Positions 1-7,918 of a DNA stretch of 15,166 nucleotides are shown piece after piece. The notes beneath the pieces are model-generated. The model was not told where the DNA came from and did no database searches. It worked only from the letters and a program-made list of their open reading frames with translations. Within the stretch, counting starts at the first letter, position 1, and every line of letters starts with the position of its first letter. Source of the stretch: Dehalococcoidia bacterium UBA1141 (GTDB lineage Bacteria > Chloroflexota > Dehalococcoidia > Lucifugimonadales > UBA3495); contig DCAE01000116.1 of assembly GCA_002311385.1 (NCBI GenBank), forward strand, positions 91,360-106,525, in the 5' to 3' direction. The position numbers were made by a program, and so were the translations under genes.

Positions 1-27
1 AGCCTGATACCAGAGGAGAACGGAGCC

Positions 28-744
28 ATGGCCTCATCGTGGGAAACCATAGTGGTTGACGGCCAAAGCATGGACGTGTACCTCAGCATGCCCGACCAGC
101 CGGGACCGTTCCCGGCGGTGGTGGTAAGCCATCATGGTGGCGGCGTTGACCAATTCATCCGGGAGACGACCGACCGCTTGGCAGCCGAGGGCTACGTCGT
201 CGCCGCCCCCAACCTTTTCCACCGCTTTAGCGTCGAAATGTTGGCCGAGCGAACGCAACGGGTCCAGCACATGAGCGACCCGGATATAATCGCCGACATC
301 AACGCAACCGTGGATTTTCTACAAGAGCACAAGTCCGTCAATGGCCAGCGCATCGGCATCACCGGGTTTTGCATGGGTGGACGGGTGACCTGGTTGGCGG
401 CAGCCACAATTCCTAACATCACGGCGGCGGTGCCCTACTACGGCGGCAACCTCATGGTAACCTGGGGGCAAGGCAAGAAGACTCCCTTCGAACTAACGGA
501 GGGAATCAACTGCCCGGTATTGTTCCACTTCGGAGAAGTTGACGAAAATCCTTCTCAAGAGGACATACGCAAACTGGATGACGCGCTGACACGAATGGGA
601 AAGACTCACCGGTTCTACACCTATCCCGGCGCAGACCACGCCTTTATGGATTACACTGCGGCCCGTTACCAGAAGGCAGCATCGGAGATCTCCTGGCCGA
701 GAACCCTGGAATTCTTTTCTCAACATCTTAAAATTAGCACCTAA
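28..744 (+). CDS. Dienelactone hydrolase family protein (alpha/beta hydrolase)
   Basis: A 238-residue cytoplasmic hydrolase of the dienelactone hydrolase family, which opens lactone or ester bonds, classically in chlorocatechol breakdown; the substrate here is unknown. The nucleophile elbow GFCMGG at residues 113-118 carries a Cys nucleophile (Cys115), as is typical of the family rather than Ser. Asp172 (FGEVDENP) and His204 (GADHAF) complete a Cys-Asp-His triad at the expected spacing. Length matches the family (about 230-250 residues), and no signal peptide is seen. The ATG is preceded by purine-rich GAGGAG/CGGAG, supporting this start. The oxidoreductase gene follows 28 bases later on the same strand, so the two are probably co-transcribed; the promoter would lie before the window. 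Confidence 0.93.
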   Translation: MASSWETIVVDGQSMDVYLSMPDQPGPFPAVVVSHHGGGVDQFIRETTDRLAAEGYVVAAPNLFHRFSVEMLAERTQRVQHMSDPDIIADINATVDFLQEHKSVNGQRIGITGFCMGGRVTWLAAATIPNITAAVPYYGGNLMVTWGQGKKTPFELTEGINCPVLFHFGEVDENPSQEDIRKLDDALTRMGKTHRFYTYPGADHAFMDYTAARYQKAASEISWPRTLEFFSQHLKIST

Positions 745-772
745 AAATACTACATCTAAAAAAGGCGGCTCA

Positions 773-1807
773 ATGCGGTTTGGCAGCTTTGTTTTCTCCA
801 TCAGCCCCGACCCGGAAAAAGACCACCAAGTAATCGAAAACACCCTCCATGAAATAGACTTGGCCGAGGAAATCGGTCTGGACGCTGTGTGGTTGACGGA
901 GCATCACTTCGATGGTGCGGTGGCCTACGCCGATCCGGTGGTCTTCGGAGCAGCGGTGGCCAGCCGGACCAAGCGGGTCCTCATTGGGTTCGCAGTAGTG
1001 GAAATGGCCCTCCATCACCCGGTCCGCTTGGCGGTGCAGACCTCCCTGCTGGACCACTTGAGCAACGGAAGGCTGATAATGGGCCTAGGCCGGGGTTCGG
1101 CCTTCAACGAGTATGAGTATTTCGGCTATGGCACCAACCTGGAAGAAGGCCGGAATATGCTTCCCGAAGCGGAAGAACTCTTGATAAAAGCCTGGACCGG
1201 CGAGAACGTGGACCACCACGGCAAGTATTGGGATGCCAAGTTCCCGGCGCTACGTCCCCGTCCCTACCAGAAACCCCACCCTCCAATAGTGCGCGCCTGC
1301 ATATCCGAAGGGTCGTTGATTGAAATCGCCAAACAGGGCCGCTCGGCTTTGATTGGCATACAGGCGGTGGACACCCTAAGGCACCGGTTCAAGCTTTACC
1401 GCGAGACCATGCTGGAGGCAGGTTTCTCCCAGGAGGCTGTGGAAAAAGCCCATGATGAAACCTGGGCCCAAAGAGGAATCTACGTCGGCGATGATGACCA
1501 AGAGTGCATATACGTCGCCGAGGCAGCCCTAGGCCGATACCAAGCGCACCTGTTGGATGCCAGGGTCAAATACAACCCGGGGAGCGTGCCACCCCGGCCC
1601 CCCGGCCAAGCGCCTCCCCCCGGTGAGGTAGTGGAGCATGCCTTCTTGGCTGGCACGCCGGAAAAGGTAGCAAGGCAGATCGAAGAACTAAAGAGTGTGG
1701 GCGTCCGCAACCTGATGCTGAACTTCAACGTCGGCCACATACCAGCGGACCTGGTTGAAAAGTCGATGCGCCTATTCGGTGATAAAGTGCTGCCCAAAGT
1801 CCGATAG
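773..1807 (+). CDS. Luciferase-like (LLM class) flavin-dependent oxidoreductase
   Basis: A 344-residue TIM-barrel oxidoreductase of the bacterial luciferase-like family, using FMN or F420 to oxidise an organic substrate. Family marks are the early strand-helix DAVWLTEHHF (37-46) and the block ending NGRLIMGLGRG (98-108), near the flavin phosphate site. The tail has the usual pattern in which a GTPEKVARQIEEL helix (294-306) precedes the last barrel strand. A proline-rich insert at about 269-284 is the only unusual element. A Shine-Dalgarno AAGGCGG lies just before the ATG. It follows the dienelactone hydrolase by 28 bases, so the pair may oxygenate and then hydrolyse the same compound; that link is inferred. 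FMN and F420 use cannot be told apart by eye. Confidence 0.92.
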   Translation: MRFGSFVFSISPDPEKDHQVIENTLHEIDLAEEIGLDAVWLTEHHFDGAVAYADPVVFGAAVASRTKRVLIGFAVVEMALHHPVRLAVQTSLLDHLSNGRLIMGLGRGSAFNEYEYFGYGTNLEEGRNMLPEAEELLIKAWTGENVDHHGKYWDAKFPALRPRPYQKPHPPIVRACISEGSLIEIAKQGRSALIGIQAVDTLRHRFKLYRETMLEAGFSQEAVEKAHDETWAQRGIYVGDDDQECIYVAEAALGRYQAHLLDARVKYNPGSVPPRPPGQAPPPGEVVEHAFLAGTPEKVARQIEELKSVGVRNLMLNFNVGHIPADLVEKSMRLFGDKVLPKVR

Positions 1808-1876
1808 GGCTGATTCTCCCTAAGTTCCGGCTCACCAACCTGTGCTCGCGCCAACCACTGTCCAGGATTAAGCGAC

Positions 1877-1904
1877 TGTCATTCTGAGTGAAGCGAAGAA
1901 TCTC
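1877..1904. repeat. Short interspersed repeat-like element with inner dyad
   Basis: A 28-base stretch between the oxidoreductase and SDR genes. It begins TGTCATTCTGAGTGAAGCGA and ends AGAATCTC. The ends ATTCT (1881-1885) and AGAAT (1897-1901) are complementary, so it could form a small hairpin. From memory this resembles an intergenic repeat scattered through many environmental bacterial genomes. Only one copy is visible here, so repeat status rests on recognition, not on this window. Confidence 0.5.
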
Positions 1905-2012
1905 TTTCTCGGCCTTCAACTTTTTCAATCTAAGCAGGCCTACCGAATGCCTGTCTCGTTAAGAGACTTCCACAAGACACATCACTGAACTACTGTCATC
2001 AGGAGACTTGAA

Positions 2013-2522
2013 TTGAGTCGAGACAACACTCTCTTTGATTTAACCGGCAAGGTGGCAATCGTAACCGGAGGCAATGGCGGACTGGGATTAGGCATGGCTC
2101 TGGGCCTGGCCCTCGCCGGAGCGAACGTCGTGGTCGCTGGTCGGGACACAGCCAAAACGGACCAAGCAGTACAGCAAATCAAGGCGTTGGACGTAGATGC
2201 GCTGGGGATTACGGTGGACGTGTCTCAAGAAGCCGATGTGGGTCGCATGGTGAGTCAGTGCGTGGAAACCTTGGGCAGCGTTGACATTCTGGTGAACAAT
2301 GCCGGAATCTCGGTTAGGACTCAGCCTCAAGATCTGAGCGCCGACGATTGGGACCGGGTGGTGGACATCAACCTCAAGTCGGTGTTCCTGGCCTCCAAGG
2401 CAGCTCACCCACACATGAAGGCACAAGGCGGCGGCAAGATTATCAACATCGGCTCCATGTTTTCCCTATTCGGCAGTGATTGGGTATCGCCCTACTCGGC
2501 CAGCAAAGGCGGCGTGGTCTAA
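2013..2522 (+). CDS. N-terminal SDR fragment as the sequence stands
   Basis: Translated literally, this gives 169 residues. It holds the Rossmann cofactor-binding half and the YSASK catalytic motif, and ends four residues after the catalytic Lys. It lacks the substrate-binding and C-terminal dimer strands, so a stable active enzyme is unlikely. It starts at TTG with a good AGGAG site. Confidence 0.6.
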   Translation: MSRDNTLFDLTGKVAIVTGGNGGLGLGMALGLALAGANVVVAGRDTAKTDQAVQQIKALDVDALGITVDVSQEADVGRMVSQCVETLGSVDILVNNAGISVRTQPQDLSADDWDRVVDINLKSVFLASKAAHPHMKAQGGGKIINIGSMFSLFGSDWVSPYSASKGGVV

Positions 2523-2786
2523 TTGACCAAGAGCCTAGCTGTGGCTTGGGCCCAGGACAACATTCAGGTGAACGCAATACTGCCGGGTTGGTTCATGACC
2601 GGTCTGACCGAGAGCATCCCCCAGCGAGACCCGGCAAGATACGCATTAATCAACCAGCGGATACCGGCGGAGCGGTGGGGAAATCCCGAGGAGCTTCAAG
2701 GACCAGTGGTATTCTTGGCTGGCTCCGGCTCGGATTACGTCACCGGAGCGGCCCTGACCGTGGACGGCGGTTACTCGGTTAAGTAG
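2523..2786 (+). CDS. C-terminal SDR fragment downstream of the stop
   Basis: About 87 residues in the same frame directly after the stop. It holds the helix following the catalytic Lys (TKSLAVAWA), NAILPGWFMTG and DYVTGAALTVDGG, which form the C-terminal third of an SDR. The first codon after the stop is TTG, which could serve for re-initiation, but no Shine-Dalgarno precedes it. It is probably not made separately. Confidence 0.45.
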   Translation: MTKSLAVAWAQDNIQVNAILPGWFMTGLTESIPQRDPARYALINQRIPAERWGNPEELQGPVVFLAGSGSDYVTGAALTVDGGYSVK

Positions 2787-2798
2787 GTGTTATTTAAT

Positions 2799-2830
2799 TA
2801 ACCCGATTCGGCCGCTAACCCGATTCGGCC
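2799..2830. repeat. Tandem repeat of a 15-base unit, period 17
   Basis: TAACCCGATTCGGCC occurs perfectly at 2799-2813 and 2816-2830, separated by GC. It lies between the convergent SDR and acetamidase genes. The core CCGATTCGG is nearly palindromic, so each copy could form a weak stem, but no T-tract follows on either strand. Function unknown. Confidence 0.7.
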
Positions 2831-2843
2831 ACGCTAAAACCCT

Positions 2844-3719
2844 CTATCCCAACTGCTCCAAGGCATTTCGCGACAGCATCATCTTGACCGGGCTGATGGG
2901 GCGGAAGGTGCGAGAGACGCGCACGTCGCCTGCCAAACTGCACAATGTGTAGGCGTCGTAGGGCGCCATACCCTTCTCTTTCACCAGAAAGTCCACCATG
3001 CTGCGGACTGCCTGCTTCATGGCGGGGCCCAAGTCATCTCCGTAGGAAAGCACCACGAAATAGTCGGGCGTCAACGCTCGAGGCCCTTGCAGATTCATTC
3101 CTTTTTCCAAGGTTACTCGAATGAGCGTGTCGGCGGAGCATTCGGCTCCGGTGCCCGCAACGGCACCGTCTCCCACAACGGCGTGACAATCGCCAAGCAC
3201 CAGCATGCCTCCCGGCACGAACACCGGCAGATACATGGTGCTCCCCGCCACCAACTCCTTCATGTCTATGTCTCCACCATAGGGGCCCGAGTCTGTGGCG
3301 GTTTCTTGCCGGTATGTGGGGGTGGTCGCTACAAGACCCATGGATGGCATCAACGGTATGCGTATACCGCTGGGCAACACGGCATCACCTGCATCAAGCT
3401 GAATCAACGTCGGGTAACCTTCGGGAAATTCTTCGGCCAAGAAACCACGACCGGGCATCACCATATGGGCGGCTACTTCCTTGGGAGTTATGCTCAAGAA
3501 CTCCACTTTGAGGGCATCGCCGGGTTCAGCTTCGCTTACTGCAATCGGGCCGGTGGCTGGGCCTTTCAGCAGACTGGCTTCCAGCACGAGGGGGTCGCGC
3601 TCGCCAACGAATGCGTCCCAGGTTTCCACCATCAGTTCTTCGCCAGATTCGATGGTTATGGCGGGAGCCGACTCCGGCTCCAGCACGTATACGTGGTGTT
3701 CCCTGCCTAGATGTTTCAA
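2844..3719 (-). CDS. Acetamidase/formamidase family protein
   Basis: A 291-residue cytoplasmic amidohydrolase of the FmdA/AmdA family, which hydrolyses formamide or acetamide to ammonia and the acid. The evidence is a chain of family blocks: ETWDAFVG (32-39), EPGDALKVEF (65-74), the glycine-rich GGDIDMKEL (148-156), GDCHAVVGDGAVAGTGAE (176-193), and a C-terminal DAYTLCSLAGDVRVSR segment (255-270). Length is at the short end of the family, with no missing blocks. The start is TTG at 3719, with CGGAG eight bases upstream on the minus strand and no better in-frame ATG. It stands alone, convergent with the SDR, and probably supplies nitrogen. The exact amide cannot be read from sequence. Confidence 0.9.
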   Translation of the reverse strand: MKHLGREHHVYVLEPESAPAITIESGEELMVETWDAFVGERDPLVLEASLLKGPATGPIAVSEAEPGDALKVEFLSITPKEVAAHMVMPGRGFLAEEFPEGYPTLIQLDAGDAVLPSGIRIPLMPSMGLVATTPTYRQETATDSGPYGGDIDMKELVAGSTMYLPVFVPGGMLVLGDCHAVVGDGAVAGTGAECSADTLIRVTLEKGMNLQGPRALTPDYFVVLSYGDDLGPAMKQAVRSMVDFLVKEKGMAPYDAYTLCSLAGDVRVSRTFRPISPVKMMLSRNALEQLG

Positions 3720-3795
3720 ATCTTAAACTCCGGGCTTAATCTCCGGTTAAACTTTCCGTAGGTTGATCTGGCGAGGCGTTGATGCCTGATTTTCC

Positions 3796-3829
3796 CCCCT
3801 CCTAACCTTCCCCCGAAATGGAGGAGGGG
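3796..3829. repeat. Inverted repeat (C-rich/G-rich) intergenic element
   Basis: CCCCTCCT (3796-3803) pairs perfectly with AGGAGGGG (3822-3829) across an 18-base loop that is itself C-rich. No T-tract follows on either strand, so it is not a classical terminator, though it lies just past the end of the minus-strand phosphoesterase gene. C/G-rich elements of this kind recur between genes in many environmental genomes; I saw no second copy here. Confidence 0.55.
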
Positions 3830-3905
3830 ACTTGTTGTCTTGCGTTCTGAGATTTGAGGAGTTTTTCGGGCCTAATTTGGTCCAAAGCCGAATTACGGGG
3901 CCAGG

Positions 3906-4625
3906 TTACAGGGAAGCCCGGCTTAAACTTACACCGGTCTGAGGGTTCAGGTCGACAACCGACACTTGGCCCACAGGCTGATTGCGGGATGGACCCAACG
4001 GTGTGCCCGAGTAGGCAGCGATCACCTTGCCATGAGAGACCTCCACGTGGCGGTCCCAGTGGCCCAGCGCCAGGTAATGGCAGTTAGCGTTTGCTACTTC
4101 ATCGGGATATATGGGAGATGATCGCTGGTCCCGGTCATCATCGTAGTGGTAATGACCGTGGGCCAACGCCACCAGCCAATGGCCTTCATTAGCCTGGGGC
4201 ATACCGGCGAGGGGCCGGAACTCCGGCGTATGGAAGGGCATTGCCCTACCCCATAGGTCCAAGGTCAATTCGGGAAATGTGATGGTCTGGCCCAGAGCGT
4301 CGGTAAACAGGTGCAGGTTTTCCGGCTTATGGTTAAAGGGCTCTCTCAGATACACAGAGTCATCGGCATATAAATCATGGTTCCCCGGAAGGAGCACGGC
4401 AGGCACCGTCAGCCGGGATATCTGGTCCAGAAAACCTTCCAGAACGTCGTTACCCACCCGGCCGTTGTCGAATATATCACCGACCAACAGCAACACATCG
4501 CCGCCCAAACCTGGCACCGCATCAACCACCGCTTTCAGGGCTTCAACAGATGCCGGATGACCTATCTCGTCACCCAAGTGAATGTCCGACGTGTGGATAA
4601 GTTTTAAGTTTTGTTTGTCTGGCAA
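3906..4625 (-). CDS. Metallophosphoesterase (calcineurin-like, SbcD/Mre11-type fold)
   Basis: A 239-residue two-metal phosphoesterase. Metal-site motifs appear in order: HTSDIHLGD (Asp14, His16), GDIFD (49-53), GNHD (81-84), HGHYH (156-160) and GHWDRH (188-193). The later YSGTP (205-209) is typical of the exonuclease-like branch related to SbcD/Mre11. No nuclease capping domain or SbcC partner is present, so a role in DNA repair is not shown. I chose TTG at 4625, with GGGAG five bases upstream. A longer frame opens at ATG 4691, but it adds only low-value residues, has a poor ribosome site and overlaps the preceding gene by 88 bases. With the chosen start the overlap is 22 bases, suggesting translational coupling to the repeat protein. 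Confidence 0.85.
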   Translation of the reverse strand: MPDKQNLKLIHTSDIHLGDEIGHPASVEALKAVVDAVPGLGGDVLLLVGDIFDNGRVGNDVLEGFLDQISRLTVPAVLLPGNHDLYADDSVYLREPFNHKPENLHLFTDALGQTITFPELTLDLWGRAMPFHTPEFRPLAGMPQANEGHWLVALAHGHYHYDDDRDQRSSPIYPDEVANANCHYLALGHWDRHVEVSHGKVIAAYSGTPLGPSRNQPVGQVSVVDLNPQTGVSLSRASL

Positions 4626-6073
4626 ATTGACTCCCGATACGATTGGAGAGAGCACGATTGGGGGTTTGGGTTCTGTGGTGGAGTATACCATCGCCCCATT
4701 GCTGGGGAGTGTTCCGTGACGAGGAAAATGTCGTTAAGGGGTAGGGCGCCAACCGTTGGAAAGACGGGCGCTTGCGGCTGCCAACCTTGGAGCCTAGCAA
4801 GCCTCCAGAAAAGCTTGCGTGTTCCTGCAACGGCTTCGCGGTTCTCAGCGATAATGCTCCCGTCTTTCCTGACAACCCAGACGCCATAGTCGACAGTCAC
4901 CGCTGCTTTTGTAACAATCACCCATTCGTTATTTACCGGGTTCCAAGTGGCCTGCCAATCATCAACCGTCATGGCTGGGGCGCATTTCACTAGGTTAGCC
5001 CAAAGATTGGTGACCGCCTCGACGATATCTTTCACTATTGGCGTAGGCGTGGGCGAGACCACGCCAGTCATTGATTCGGCGCTGCACGCCAGTGCCACCG
5101 TCGGATTCCAGGCCTCGGCCAGCCCGGCATATGGCTTGAGGTCTCCGGTCAGCTTCGCCACTCTCCAAGTGCCAAATTGCCTTAAAGAATCCGACTTGGT
5201 GACTACTACCCACTCTCCTTGGGCCGGATCGTTGGTAGCTTCAAAAATCTCTTTATTCAGGTCCGTGTTACACCTACTCAGAAACGACCAAATCGTCGCC
5301 ACGGCATCGTCGGCAGTAGAGACCACCGCCGTTTGAGCTCTGGCAACCACCTCAACGGCCTCTAGCGACTCGGCGCTGCACTGGGCGTCAAGGGTAGTCT
5401 GCCATTGCCGGGACAGAGTGTCGTAAGGTGTGACTGCGCCCGTGGCGGATTCCACCTTCCAGAACCCGTAGGCTCTGGTCGCATCCGCTGAGCCGGCGAT
5501 AAACCAGTCGGCGCTGATGAGTGTTGCAGTAAGTTCAGTGGAATTAAGAGTCACGCACTGGCTCAGATGCACCCATGCCAAGTCCCTGGCTAGGTCCGCG
5601 CCTTGGACTAGATCTGAGGATACAGTCGGCTCCGGCTCTGCTACAGATTCGTCATCAACAGGAGTTTCAGGGTCCGCCGCTGCGGGGTCTTCTGGCGCAG
5701 GGGACTCCTCGGCTGCCACAGGTGCGGGTTCCGGTTCCGATTCCGGTTCCGCCCCAGCCTCGGGTTCGGTCTCGGTGGTTTCCGAGCCATCTCCTTCTTC
5801 ACCTTCGGACTCACTCTCTGAATCACCCTCGGTTTCGCCCTCGGCATCGGATTCATCTGAGATATTTTCCAGGTTCTCTGGGTCAATGGTTCCTTCCGAT
5901 TCGGCGATTCCTCCCCTGGTGACACCACTCCCGCCAATAATCCCACAGCCCATCGCGATGGCAACGGCCAGCACAATCCCAGTCACAACCATCAGTATCG
6001 GAAGAGCGGCGAAACGTTTAGTCTTCTGAGGAGCCTTCCGCTTCCTACCCTTGGGTCTGGTGGAGGTGGTCAC
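4604..6073 (-). CDS. Membrane-anchored protein with acidic stalk and three tandem W/C repeats
   Basis: A 489-residue protein that I do not recognise as a named family. A basic N-terminus (residues 7-20) precedes one hydrophobic segment at about 21-42. This ends in AMGC, a weak lipobox, so either a lipoprotein or an uncleaved anchor is possible. Residues 56-153 are a Glu/Ser/Pro/Asp-rich linker. Three related units follow at about 163-236, 257-334 and 352-416. Each has W-x2-L-x2-C near its start, a W(V/F)(V/I) strand and a (Y/F)G-x-W-x-V strand. Units 1 and 2 end in the same CSAES, giving two Cys each. The remaining 70 or so residues are dissimilar. The start is GTG, with GAGGGG seven bases upstream. 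It is probably exported and bound to the cell surface; function unknown. Confidence 0.8.
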   Translation of the reverse strand: MTTSTRPKGRKRKAPQKTKRFAALPILMVVTGIVLAVAIAMGCGIIGGSGVTRGGIAESEGTIDPENLENISDESDAEGETEGDSESESEGEEGDGSETTETEPEAGAEPESEPEPAPVAAEESPAPEDPAAADPETPVDDESVAEPEPTVSSDLVQGADLARDLAWVHLSQCVTLNSTELTATLISADWFIAGSADATRAYGFWKVESATGAVTPYDTLSRQWQTTLDAQCSAESLEAVEVVARAQTAVVSTADDAVATIWSFLSRCNTDLNKEIFEATNDPAQGEWVVVTKSDSLRQFGTWRVAKLTGDLKPYAGLAEAWNPTVALACSAESMTGVVSPTPTPIVKDIVEAVTNLWANLVKCAPAMTVDDWQATWNPVNNEWVIVTKAAVTVDYGVWVVRKDGSIIAENREAVAGTRKLFWRLARLQGWQPQAPVFPTVGALPLNDIFLVTEHSPAMGRWYTPPQNPNPQSCSLQSYRESICQTNKT

Positions 6074-6694
6074 GGGTGGTCCCCTCTTGAACGGTAGAAG
6101 TGTAGATTAATCATGGAGCAATCGAAGTGTTGAGCTAGATTTAGGCGTGCACAACCCCCTGTATAGCCTGGTCTGAGGCGCCAGTATTGCGGCCTGTGGT
6201 TGTTGTTTGGCACGACTGGACCTGCCTAATCGAATAGCGTGTTACGGCTAGGCATCTTTAATCCTGAGCTTGAATACCCTGCTTGACGGATAATTCTGCG
6301 CATACAAGCTCAACACACCAAGTTTTCGGGGTGTAGTGTGCTGGCACATTGGCCAACCATAGGAGCACCCCATGGATTTACTCAACGCATCATGGCCAAG
6401 CCCCAAGGGAGAAGTAGCCGACCCGAAATGTGGTCCCCAAAACGTGGTCCCCAAAACGTAGTCAATGAAACTGGTCAATCAGGAAATTGGTGTGGTGAAA
6501 AGCTGGCAGCGGAGGGGCGCTGTCCGGAATTAGCATCAGCCCGGACCGACCCGCAAACGGAGGCGGTGAGTCAGAGTCACCGGCGTGGCTGAAAGTGTCA
6601 ATATGATTGGAATCCCAGCCCACAGCAGCGAGTGGCTGATTTCCGGTCTGCTGAATCAGGATCGTCAGGCTGCCTAGAGCGCCCGCAGGTGCGT
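6074..6694. other. Gene-poor gap of about 620 bases
   Basis: This region lies upstream of the repeat-protein gene and downstream of the CoA-transferase gene, both on the minus strand. Two overlapping frames of 76 and 84 codons have no recognisable motif and look like chance. A 29-codon frame (6372-6461, +) has AGGAG six bases before its ATG, but there is no other support. A 14-base tandem repeat lies at 6430-6457. I see no tRNA, no strong promoter and no terminator. It may be decayed sequence. Confidence 0.6.
6430..6457. repeat. Perfect 14-base tandem duplication
   Basis: GTGGTCCCCAAAAC occurs twice without a gap (6430-6443 and 6444-6457), followed by the near-match start GTAGTC. It is an isolated duplication in a non-coding gap, likely from slippage. 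Confidence 0.75.
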
Positions 6695-7918
6695 CTAGTC
6701 GGCCTGTGCCGGTGTTGCTGCTACAGGCTTGGCTCCAATGACTCCCCTTTCCCGTAGCTGGGAAATCTGGGTGGCGTCGAATCCGGCGTCCGCAAGAATC
6801 TCGTCGTTGTGCTCGCCCAACATAGGCGGGTGACGGCGAATGCTAGCTGGGCTGGCGCTTAGTTTCAAAGGAGAGTTGGGTATTCGCAGGTCAGGGACCT
6901 GGGGATGAGGGACTTTGACCACCATGTTTCGGGCCTCAACCTGGGGGTTGTTCACCACCTCTGAAACCCGGTTGATGGGACCGCAAGGAATCCCCGCCCC
7001 GGCAATCAGCTTTACCCAATGGTCAGTAGACTCGTTGGCAAAGATTTCGCTTAAGGCTCCCACGCAGGCGGCCCGGTTCTCCACCCGGTCGGTGTTGGTA
7101 GCGAATCGCGGGTCGTCCAGGAACTCCGGGTGGCCGATGGACTGGCAGGTCCGCTCCCACAGTCCTTGGTTGGCGCAACCCAAGATGAAAAAGCCGTCGG
7201 AGGACTGAAAGCTCTGATAAGGCACCAAGCTAGGGTGGCCCGAACCCATGCGGCTGGGTTCGTTTCCTGTAGCCATGTAACCGGTTGCGTGGTAGCTCAT
7301 GGCCGCCACTTGGCCGTCCAATAGCGATGAATCAATCAACTGGCCCTCACCGGTGTTGTCCCGGTGCCGCAGGGCTGTGAGGATTGAGCCGTAGGTCATC
7401 ATGCCGGTGAACAGGTCAACCAAGGAGAACCCCACACGGAGTGGCAGCCCGTCCGGCTCCCCGGTCAGGTGCATCAGACCGCTGTAGGCTTGAATCAACA
7501 GGTCGTATCCGGGCATTTCGGCCATAGGGCCAGTGCGGCCATATCCAGAGATGGTGGCATAGACGATATTAGGATTAACCTTGCGTACGGCTTCATATCC
7601 CAGACCCAGCCGCTCCAAGGTTCCAGCCCGAAAGCTCTCAATCATCACGTCGGCCTCAGCAGCTAGGCCGAGGACAATGTCCACTGCTTCTTTTTCTTTC
7701 AAATTGATTGATAAACTGCGTTTGTTGCGGTTGAAGCTAAGGAATTGGGTGCTCACGTCATTCCAGAATGGTGTCCAATTCCGGGTTTCATCACCGTGGC
7801 CCGGCTCTTCAATCTTAATCACATCCGCTCCCATGTCGCCCATTAGCATGGTGCAAAACGGGCCTGCCAGGGTGCGGGTTAAATCAACCACCTTGATATT
7901 TCCCAATGCTGAGGCCAT
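6695..7918 (-). CDS. CaiB/BaiF family CoA-transferase (type III)
   Basis: A 407-residue type III CoA-transferase, which moves CoA between carboxylic acids through an aspartyl-CoA intermediate and forms an interlocked dimer. The opening VVDLTRTLAGPFCTMLMGDMGA (10-31) is the classic N-terminal block. EESFRAGTLERLGLGYE-type sequence around 94-109 and SGYGRTGP (124-131) also match. The catalytic Asp is Asp168 in SLVDLFTGM. Length agrees with the family (about 390-410). The ATG has GGAGAGGA about five bases upstream on the minus strand. It is divergent from the ribokinase gene, with an extended -10 promoter candidate at 8029-8037. The acid substrates cannot be deduced, and no partner enoyl-CoA hydratase or dehydrogenase is adjacent. 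Confidence 0.94.
   Translation of the reverse strand: MASALGNIKVVDLTRTLAGPFCTMLMGDMGADVIKIEEPGHGDETRNWTPFWNDVSTQFLSFNRNKRSLSINLKEKEAVDIVLGLAAEADVMIESFRAGTLERLGLGYEAVRKVNPNIVYATISGYGRTGPMAEMPGYDLLIQAYSGLMHLTGEPDGLPLRVGFSLVDLFTGMMTYGSILTALRHRDNTGEGQLIDSSLLDGQVAAMSYHATGYMATGNEPSRMGSGHPSLVPYQSFQSSDGFFILGCANQGLWERTCQSIGHPEFLDDPRFATNTDRVENRAACVGALSEIFANESTDHWVKLIAGAGIPCGPINRVSEVVNNPQVEARNMVVKVPHPQVPDLRIPNSPLKLSASPASIRRHPPMLGEHNDEILADAGFDATQISQLRERGVIGAKPVAATPAQAD

Larger units (their letters stand above)
2013..2786 (+). pseudogene. Short-chain dehydrogenase/reductase interrupted by an in-frame stop
   Basis: A complete SDR reading frame of 257 codons (family norm about 250) broken by TAA at 2520-2522 (codon 170) with no frame change. 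Before the stop are the NAD(P)-binding TGGNGGLG (18-25), NNAG (95-98), Asn120, Ser148 and the catalytic Tyr161-x3-Lys165. After it the frame continues with LTKSLAVAWA, the PGW motif and the C-terminal VTGAALTVDGG. Relatives usually have Gln at this position (GGVVQLTKS), and one T-to-C change at 2520 would give CAA. The start is TTG at 2013 with AGGAG at 2001-2005, seven bases upstream. It could be a fresh nonsense mutation, a sequencing error, or readthrough. Both halves look otherwise intact, which argues that any inactivation is recent. Confidence 0.85.

Noticed and set aside
3087..3710. A 207-codon plus-strand frame
   Set aside because: It lies wholly opposite the acetamidase/formamidase gene, whose motifs are clear; its own protein has no recognisable domain.
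5517..6029. A 170-codon plus-strand frame rich in Ser, Ala and Pro
   Set aside because: It is the complement of the Glu/Ser/Pro-rich stalk of the minus-strand protein; low-complexity codons keep the opposite frame open, and it has no ribosome site or motif.
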